From an uncultured Bacteroidia bacterium (GTDB lineage Bacteria; Bacteroidota; Bacteroidia; Bacteroidales; UBA932), in assembly GCA_902778855.1 (NCBI GenBank), contig CACYZM010000006.1, positions 1-64,000 of the forward strand: a stretch of 64,000 nucleotides of DNA, read 5' to 3'. Below are positions 56,455 to 64,000 of this stretch, piece after piece. A model generated the notes under the pieces. It searched no databases, was not told the origin of the DNA, and was given only the letters and a program-made list of their open reading frames with translations. The translations under genes and the position numbers were made by a program. Within the stretch, counting starts at the first letter, position 1, and each line of letters opens with the position of its first letter.

Positions 56455-58013
56455 TATCCGTTCACGTTTCTGATGATGTTGAGCGACCCGTCGGGATTGA
56501 CCCCGTGCGCCGCGGCGATGGGCACCGGATACCGGACGCCTTTCACTTCGATCTCCGCCTTGAGTTTCAGGCGGCCGCTGTTGGCGGAAACACCCTTGGG
56601 CAGCGTGATCATCGCTTCCCGGATGCCCTTCGGATGCGGGAACCCGGCATCCAGGCAGCCGCCCACTTCCACGCTGCCGTCGTCCGTAAACACGGTCAGG
56701 CGCAGAACGCCGGGCACGCCGGCGATGCCGTCGTTGACCATACCGAAAATCAGGTTCTCGCGCCCGTCCTCGTCGGAAGAACGCCAGATCCAGGACGGAC
56801 GGACCCGGAAGCCGATGCGCTGGGCCAGGTCGTTCAGCGCATCCGGGTATTTCTTATAATAGGCCCAGAGATTGTCGGGATTGATGGCGTGGAAGGTCCA
56901 GAGGGAATAATAGTTCGCCTTCAGGTCTTTCACGTGCGAGATGATGACGTCGCCCCGGGCGAAGCCGTCGGCATCGACCGGGTAGTCGGTGCCGTTGCCG
57001 GAGCTCATGGCGCCCTCGCAGAAATTCGCCACCCAGGCCGGGCGGTTGCTCAGCGCGTCGATGCACTCGTTCTGCACGAGGATCGAATCGCGGCGCAGCC
57101 AGTTTCCGTCGCGGACGGAGCGGTCAATGACCGAAGAATGGCCCACCCGGTTGTAGTCGGGCTGGACATTGGTCACCAGCGGCACCTTCGTCCAGGCCTT
57201 CTGCTGGATCTCATACATCTTCAGGAGTTTCTCCTCAGCGTCTTTCCGCGACGGGAAATTGTGCCCGTCGTACGGCCAGGCGTGGCCTTCACCCCACAGG
57301 CCGAAATGATGCGTATCCACCATCTCGATCTCGGGGCCGCCGTTGTACTGTTCGGCCAGCAGGTTCTGCATTTCCTCGAAGTAGCCGATCAGGTAGTCGT
57401 TGTACTCCGGCTGGAGATGCTCGTGCTGATAGCGCACCTGCGACGGATTCCCGGTCCAGGAGCCTTTCAGCTTATGGAGCGGCACCTTTTTCAGGACGAA
57501 GTCGGGCAGCGCGTTTTCCAGGATGTCCGGGTTGTTGAGCATCACGCGGATGCCCACGCGCTTGCCATACTGGCGCGACTTCTCCATCGTGATTTTCCAG
57601 TAATCGTCGAATTCCAGCTTCCCTTCCCGTTTCTGGATGTGCCGCCAGTTCGGGCGGATGTACACTTTGGTGCCCAGCGGGAAACGGAACAGGCCGTCGA
57701 TGGTTTCCTCCAGGGTCTTTCCGGGCACGACAGGTGCGCCGAAATCCCCGGAGATATACGTAATCAACCCCATGCCCATGCAGTTGATCAGCTGTTTGCC
57801 GGGCTGGGTGGACTGGTAGCACCACCCGCCGTAGAAGTTGTCCGGCTCATAGCAGCCGAACGGACCTTGATACAGGCGGTCGTGGACCGCCGGCCCCGGG
57901 CCGAAATCGTACCCGGTCCAATTATGGACCGGCACCCATCCTTCCAGAACCGGGGAAAGCCCCACCGCCGCCGTCGCCGCCAGGGCCGTTTTGAAGAAAT
58001 CACGTCGTTGCAT
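56454..58013 (-). CDS. Tat-exported protein of unknown function, glycoside-hydrolase-like, copy 1
   Basis: 519 residues with twin-arginine signal MQRRDFFKTALAATAAVG. It has the same architecture as copy 2: a conserved WVPVHNWTGYDFGPGP N-terminus, a barrel with RFPLGTKVYIRPNWRHIQ and LWGEGHAWPYDGHNF, then a C-terminal beta module. It is the first gene of the eleven-gene operon, and its stop shares one base with the start of copy 2. A -7 promoter box ends 4 bases before the ATG, so the mRNA may begin at the start codon. There is no alternative start, because the RR motif is at residues 3-4. Confidence 0.72.
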   Translation of the reverse strand: MQRRDFFKTALAATAAVGLSPVLEGWVPVHNWTGYDFGPGPAVHDRLYQGPFGCYEPDNFYGGWCYQSTQPGKQLINCMGMGLITYISGDFGAPVVPGKTLEETIDGLFRFPLGTKVYIRPNWRHIQKREGKLEFDDYWKITMEKSRQYGKRVGIRVMLNNPDILENALPDFVLKKVPLHKLKGSWTGNPSQVRYQHEHLQPEYNDYLIGYFEEMQNLLAEQYNGGPEIEMVDTHHFGLWGEGHAWPYDGHNFPSRKDAEEKLLKMYEIQQKAWTKVPLVTNVQPDYNRVGHSSVIDRSVRDGNWLRRDSILVQNECIDALSNRPAWVANFCEGAMSSGNGTDYPVDADGFARGDVIISHVKDLKANYYSLWTFHAINPDNLWAYYKKYPDALNDLAQRIGFRVRPSWIWRSSDEDGRENLIFGMVNDGIAGVPGVLRLTVFTDDGSVEVGGCLDAGFPHPKGIREAMITLPKGVSANSGRLKLKAEIEVKGVRYPVPIAAAHGVNPDGSLNIIRNVNG

Positions 58014-58017
58014 GAGT

Positions 58018-58025
58018 CAAATATA
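58018..58025 (-). promoter_or_regulatory. -7 promoter box of the eleven-gene operon
   Basis: The minus strand reads TATATTTG, then ACTC, then the ATG at 58013. The predicted transcript is leaderless. Confidence 0.65.
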
Positions 58026-58080
58026 CAAAAAATTTTATACAAAAAGATTCGGGATTGTGCTCGGGCACAGGGCCCTGCGC

Positions 58081-58094
58081 ATTCCCTAGGGAAT
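58081..58094. repeat. Perfect 14-base palindrome
   Basis: ATTCCCTAGGGAAT, about 70 bases upstream of the operon start, next to a shorter palindrome CAGGGCCCTG. It could be an operator for the operon or part of the terminator stack. Confidence 0.4.
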
Positions 58095-58105
58095 CTTTCT
58101 TTGGC

Positions 58106-58240
58106 CGAAGCATTGAAAAAAAGGAGCCCGCTGGCACGGACTCCCTTTTTTTGTACGGTCACCCCGTCTGAAAGCGAGCTTTCGCCGGGGTGACCGCACA
58201 AAAAAAGGACTCGATCGAGTCCTTTTTTTTCAATGCTTCG
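58106..58240. terminator. Stack of three hairpins within a larger inverted repeat
   Basis: Hairpin A (58116-58152) and hairpin C (58200-58230) each have A-runs and T-runs on both sides; C has the perfect palindrome GGACTCGATCGAGTCC. Between them hairpin B (58156-58196) has a 10-base stem CGGTCACCCC/GGGGTGACCG and an inner GAAAGC/GCTTTC stem. Outer arms CGAAGCATTG (58106-58115) and CAATGCTTCG (58231-58240) enclose all three. Hairpin C ends the tRNA transcript on the minus strand. Confidence 0.75.
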
Positions 58241-58314
58241 TGATTCCGTCGGGATTCGAACCCGAGACCCACAGCTTAGAAGGCTGTTGCTCTATCCAGC
58301 TGAGCTACGGAACC
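58241..58314 (-). tRNA. tRNA-Arg (anticodon TCT)
   Basis: A complete cloverleaf on the minus strand: acceptor GGTTCCG/CGGAATC, D-arm GCTC AGCTGGATA GAGC, anticodon arm ACAGC CTTCTAA GCTGT with anticodon TCT, T-arm TCGGG TTCGAAT CCCGA, discriminator A. No CCA is encoded. It reads AGA codons, which should be rare in this GC-rich genome. Confidence 0.97.
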
Positions 58315-58317
58315 AGT

Positions 58318-58335
58318 CCCTCATCGTGATGAGGG
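58318..58335. promoter_or_regulatory. Palindrome in the tRNA leader
   Basis: CCCTCATC-GT-GATGAGGG lies 3 bases upstream of the tRNA 5' end and would form an 8-base-pair hairpin in the precursor, possibly a processing signal. Confidence 0.5.
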
Positions 58336-58337
58336 TG

Positions 58338-58370
58338 CAAATTTAGCGCTTTTGGTCGATTCGGCAAAAA
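58338..58370 (-). promoter_or_regulatory. Promoter of tRNA-Arg
   Basis: The -33 element TTTTTG (58365-58370) and -7 box TAAATTTG (58338-58345) on the minus strand are separated by 19 bases, the best match to the full Bacteroidota promoter in the window. It starts right after the GH20 stop codon. Confidence 0.8.
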
Positions 58371-58373
58371 TAA

Positions 58374-59870
58374 TTACTCGATGTCCTTGAAAGCGTAGGG
58401 CGCATAGTTGTAGCCGCGGCTCGTGTAGATCGGGAGAAGACCATTGACGATGCGGTCGACGAAGTCGTCGTATTCGGTACGGCCGTCGGGGTTCCAGGCG
58501 ATTTCGGCCAGGGCGGCCATACGCGGCAGCACCATGTGCTGCACGTGGTCGAACGTGGCCACATATTCCGTCCACATATTGGCCTGGATGCCCTTGATGT
58601 GGGCCTTCTCATTCTCGTTGAGCTGGTCGAAGGGATCGAACGAGTAGCATTTGCGCAGCGGCAGGTTGCCGCCGATGCCGAGGGGCTCTTCGTTGCCCCG
58701 CGGGTCACCCGTCTGGTAATAGTCGAAGTAGAAATGGCTGTTGGGGGTCATCACCACGTCGTTGCCCATCTTGGCGGCCGCGATGCCGCCCTGGGCGCCG
58801 CGCCACGACATGACCGTCGCACTCTGCGACACGCCGCCGTCGAGGATCTCGTCCCAGCCGATGATCTTGCGGCCCTTGTCGGCCAGATATTTCTCGATGG
58901 TCGTGATCAGATAGCTCTGGAGCTCGGCCTCACGCGTGAAGCCTTTCTCCTTCATCAGGGCCTGGCACTTCGGGCATTTCTCCCACTCGTCGCGCGGGGC
59001 TTCGTCACCGCCGATGTGGATGTATTCGGAGGGGAAGATGTCGCAAATCTCATCGAGCACTTTCTCCAGGAAAGTCACGGTCTCGGGATTGCCGGCGCAG
59101 AAAACCTCGGGGAAGACGCCCCAGGTGGTCTGTACCTTATAGGGATACTCGGCGCCACGGCAGCCCAGTTCGGGATAGCTGGCCAGCGCGGCGGAAGCGT
59201 GGCCCGGCATCTCGATTTCCGGGATGACGGTGATGAAGCGCTCAGCGGCGTATTTCACGACATCGCGCATCTGGTCCTGCGTATAGAAACCTCCGTATGG
59301 CGTGCCGTCATACTGATTCGAGCCGTAGTGGCCCACCAGCGTCTCGGCCCGGACGGAGCCGACTTCGGTCAGGCGGGGATACGCCTTGATCTCGGGGCGC
59401 CAGCCCTGGTCTTCCGTCAGGTGCCAGTGGAACACGTTGAGTTTGTGGAGCGCGATCATATCGATGAACGATTTCACCTCGTCGACCGAGAAGAAATGGC
59501 GGCAGCAGTCGAGATGGGCGCCGCGATACGCGAAAGCGGGCTCGTCTTTGATCAGCACGCCGGGAATCCGCTCGCCGCACTGCGCCACGATCTGCGCAAG
59601 CGTCTGCCTGCCCCAGAAAACACCGGCTTCGGAACCGCCCTTGATGGTGATTCTGCCGTTTTTGACGCGGAGTTCATACGCCTCCGGAGCGAGTTTCGCA
59701 TCAACGCGGGTCTTGACGTTTGCGGTTGCCTTGGCACCGCGACCGATCGCCTCGACCGACACAGGATTGGGAACAATGGCCAGTTTGACCGGCGCGGCAG
59801 GTTCACTGCCGCAAGCACTGACCACCATCAACGCGACGGCCGCCAGCAAAGGGAAAAAACGGGGTTTCAT
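58374..59870 (-). CDS. GH20 family beta-N-acetylhexosaminidase, lipoprotein
   Basis: 498 residues from the ATG at 59870; the frame is open further upstream but the lipobox (MVVSAC, Cys20) fixes the start. The GH20b-like domain (about 28-120) is followed by the barrel with HWHLTEDQGWRPEIKAYP (about 174-191), and the catalytic Asp-Glu pair in HIGGDEAPRDEW near 287-288. It removes terminal GlcNAc or GalNAc from glycans such as host mucin or N-glycans. It lies 16 bases after the DUF368 gene, probably the last gene of a ppdK-DUF368-GH20 transcript. Confidence 0.93.
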   Translation of the reverse strand: MKPRFFPLLAAVALMVVSACGSEPAAPVKLAIVPNPVSVEAIGRGAKATANVKTRVDAKLAPEAYELRVKNGRITIKGGSEAGVFWGRQTLAQIVAQCGERIPGVLIKDEPAFAYRGAHLDCCRHFFSVDEVKSFIDMIALHKLNVFHWHLTEDQGWRPEIKAYPRLTEVGSVRAETLVGHYGSNQYDGTPYGGFYTQDQMRDVVKYAAERFITVIPEIEMPGHASAALASYPELGCRGAEYPYKVQTTWGVFPEVFCAGNPETVTFLEKVLDEICDIFPSEYIHIGGDEAPRDEWEKCPKCQALMKEKGFTREAELQSYLITTIEKYLADKGRKIIGWDEILDGGVSQSATVMSWRGAQGGIAAAKMGNDVVMTPNSHFYFDYYQTGDPRGNEEPLGIGGNLPLRKCYSFDPFDQLNENEKAHIKGIQANMWTEYVATFDHVQHMVLPRMAALAEIAWNPDGRTEYDDFVDRIVNGLLPIYTSRGYNYAPYAFKDIE

Positions 59871-59886
59871 AAAAATAAATGTACTG

Positions 59887-60753
59887 TCAATTAGATTCCC
59901 GCTTGCCGCTGCGGGTAGCGAGCCACTCGACGCCGAGCACGAGCGCGACGCCGAGCACGCACCAGAGCGCTGCCGCCCCGTAATGGGGATCGGGCAGCGC
60001 TTTCGCGCTTTCATTGGCCCACGGCCAGACCTTGACCAGCGAGCCCAGAATGAATCCGAGGAGCACGAGCATCGTCTGCTTCTCGAAACGGGCCAGCAGC
60101 CAGTGCAGGAACTTGGCGAAAGCCAGGATACCCACGACGCAGCCAAGGCCGAAGACGATGAGCACGGGCCAGTTCAGGTCGGCGACGGCCTGCATGATGT
60201 AGTCGTACTTGCCCATGATCACCAGGATGAAACTGCCCGAGATGCCCGGCAGGATCATCGTGCACACGGCGATGGCACCGCACAGGAAAATGAAGAACCA
60301 GTTGTCGGGCGTCTTCGTGGGCGAGAGCGTGCACACGACCAGGCCGAGGGCCACGCCGCCCAGCGTGAAGAGGATCTCCTTGATCCCCCACCCTTTGATG
60401 TCCTTGAACATCAGGATGGCCGAAGCCACGATCAGGCCGAAGAAAAAGGCCCAGGTATGGACGGGGAAATGCTCCAGCACATAGGTCATCAGCTTGGCCA
60501 GCGAGAATACGCTCAGCACGACGCCGATGGCCAGCCAGATAAGGAAAGTGCCGTGGACCTGATTCCAGAAACCCCGAAAGTCGCCCTTAAAGAGCGACTT
60601 CCAGGTTTCTTTTTGGGTGAGGCTTCCCAGCGCCTCGATGATCTCCTTGTAGATGCCCGTTATCAGGGCAATGGTGCCGCCGGAGACCCCCGGCACCACA
60701 TTTGCCGCGCCCATGAAGAATCCCTTGAGCGCGACAATCAGGTGCTTCAACAC
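59887..60753 (-). CDS. DUF368 membrane protein (PopT-type undecaprenyl-phosphate translocase family)
   Basis: 288 residues, about eight membrane helices. Two inverted-repeat motifs are visible: GAANVVPGVSGGTIALITGIY (about 15-35) and ILPGISGSFILVIMGKYDYI (about 165-184). DUF368 proteins (PopT) have been shown to recycle undecaprenyl phosphate across the inner membrane, a step needed for cell-wall and surface-polysaccharide synthesis. The function here is by family. It starts 3 bases after the ppdK stop and is probably co-transcribed with it. Confidence 0.9.
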   Translation of the reverse strand: MLKHLIVALKGFFMGAANVVPGVSGGTIALITGIYKEIIEALGSLTQKETWKSLFKGDFRGFWNQVHGTFLIWLAIGVVLSVFSLAKLMTYVLEHFPVHTWAFFFGLIVASAILMFKDIKGWGIKEILFTLGGVALGLVVCTLSPTKTPDNWFFIFLCGAIAVCTMILPGISGSFILVIMGKYDYIMQAVADLNWPVLIVFGLGCVVGILAFAKFLHWLLARFEKQTMLVLLGFILGSLVKVWPWANESAKALPDPHYGAAALWCVLGVALVLGVEWLATRSGKRESN

Positions 60754-60756
60754 GGG

Positions 60757-63471
<2,715 letters not shown>

Positions 63472-63525
63472 ACAGATTTTTTAGTTTTTATTTAAGTTGT
63501 TTTGTTGATTTCTCATTTCATCTTA

Positions 63526-63533
63526 CAAATGTA
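63526..63533 (-). promoter_or_regulatory. -7 promoter box for ppdK, inside a palindrome
   Basis: The minus strand reads TACATTTG; the surrounding CTTACA-AA-TGTAAG (63522-63535) is an inverted repeat. The leader to the ppdK start is about 50 bases. Confidence 0.65.
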
Positions 63534-63554
63534 AGAATTATCTCGTAAAAATCC

Positions 63555-63562
63555 TAAATTTG
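63555..63562 (+). promoter_or_regulatory. -7 promoter box directly before the CBM9-like gene
   Basis: TAAATTTG, then CACC, then the ATG at 63567. The transcript would be leaderless. Confidence 0.62.
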
Positions 63563-63566
63563 CACC

Positions 63567-64000
63567 ATGAAACTCTTTCTTATGACACTCATAGCCGCCA
63601 AAGTGGCCTTCTCCACCCCGGAGCCGGCCATCGATGAAGTCATCGCCAAGTTCGACCAGGCCGGTATCGCCTGGAACGCCATCGACCAGGTCAACTGGCC
63701 CGAGTACCCCTACAAACCCGAAGTGGAATTCCGTATCATGCACTCCGATACGGAGATCTACCTCCAGTATCACGTGAAGGAAAACGGCGCCCGCGCCACG
63801 TACGACTACGACTACCGGTCGAAGCCCTACACCGACGACTGCGTCGAGTTCTTTATGATCCCGTCGGACCGCGACAACAGCTATTTCAACCTGGAGATGA
63901 ACTGCATCGGCCACGGCACCTTCGACTACGGCCCGCTCGGCGGCCCGCGCTTCCACTGCGACGACCGCATCCTCAGCCAGATCCGCCGCTACTCCACCCT
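63567..64000 (+). CDS. CBM9-like (carbohydrate-binding family 9-like) protein, 5' part
   Basis: The frame runs open to the window end (144 codons seen). After a short N-terminus the segment NWPEYPYKPEVEFRIMHSD (about 45-63), the DDCVEFFMIPSD stretch (about 92-103) and YFNLEMNCIG (about 108-117) match the small CBM9-like proteins common in Bacteroidota, often annotated as carbohydrate-binding. No clear signal peptide is seen (MKLFLMTLIAAKVAFSTPE is only weakly hydrophobic), so it may be cytoplasmic. The role is uncertain. The start is supported by the promoter box 4 bases upstream. Confidence 0.78.
   Translation, partial: MKLFLMTLIAAKVAFSTPEPAIDEVIAKFDQAGIAWNAIDQVNWPEYPYKPEVEFRIMHSDTEIYLQYHVKENGARATYDYDYRSKPYTDDCVEFFMIPSDRDNSYFNLEMNCIGHGTFDYGPLGGPRFHCDDRILSQIRRYST

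Overview
The window is GC-rich (roughly 60% by eye) bacterial chromosome from a member of the Bacteroidales. The grounds are the recurring Bacteroidota -7 promoter box TAnnTTTG upstream of most genes, almost no Shine-Dalgarno sequences, lipoprotein and Tat signals, and a gut-type set of glycoside hydrolases (GH92, GH2, GH31, GH20). Genus cannot be fixed; a high-GC gut lineage (Rikenellaceae-like or a related uncultured group) is an inference. There is no rRNA, CRISPR array, prophage or recognisable transposase.

Layout. 1-2.6 kb: end of rarA and a GH92 mannosidase. 2.5-6.6 kb: a two-gene unit for a 1154-residue secreted protein and a small membrane protein, function unknown. 6.7-12.2 kb: a polyamine ABC transporter (potABCD order), an outer-membrane beta-barrel protein and a 36-codon leader ORF. 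12.2-15.8 kb: AtoE-like fatty-acid transporter and M1 aminopeptidase. 15.7-20.2 kb: acyl carrier protein and acyl ligase, divergent from a GNAT acyltransferase, a hemerythrin-LuxR regulator and a TlpA-like lipoprotein. 20.2-24.6 kb: PrsW-like protein, upp, M16 protease. 24.8-29.6 kb: ThrE exporter, nucleoside kinase, alpha/beta hydrolase, SprT-like protein. 29.6-31.3 kb: an AT-richer island with a zinc-ribbon flavoprotein, a cysteine-rich remnant and a large inverted repeat. 31.3-42 kb: GH2, CPA2 antiporter, methyltransferase-like protein, Hsp20, MntP, Ca/Na antiporter and a ClpB that lacks its N-domain. 42.1-45.2 kb: two tandem C1 peptidases and pssA.

45.2-58.0 kb is the most interesting region: eleven genes on the minus strand with gaps of 15 bases or less (a few overlap). 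In transcription order they are two Tat-exported paralogues of unknown function, a histidine acid phosphatase, GH31, P1 peptidase, M28 peptidase, SDR, PCMD-domain protein, a steroid 5-alpha-reductase homologue with the catalytic Glu and Tyr of the mammalian enzymes, an Old-Yellow-Enzyme-type flavin oxidoreductase and a second SDR. The last part has the enzyme types needed for reduction of 3-oxo-delta4 steroids or bile acids, so this is a candidate steroid-modifying operon.

58.0-64 kb: a stack of palindromic terminators, tRNA-Arg(TCT), GH20, DUF368, ppdK and the start of a CBM9-like gene.

Three genes (28876, 58013, 63567) have the -7 promoter box ending only 4-5 bases before the start codon, which points to leaderless transcripts. 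Intergenic spaces repeatedly hold palindromic elements.
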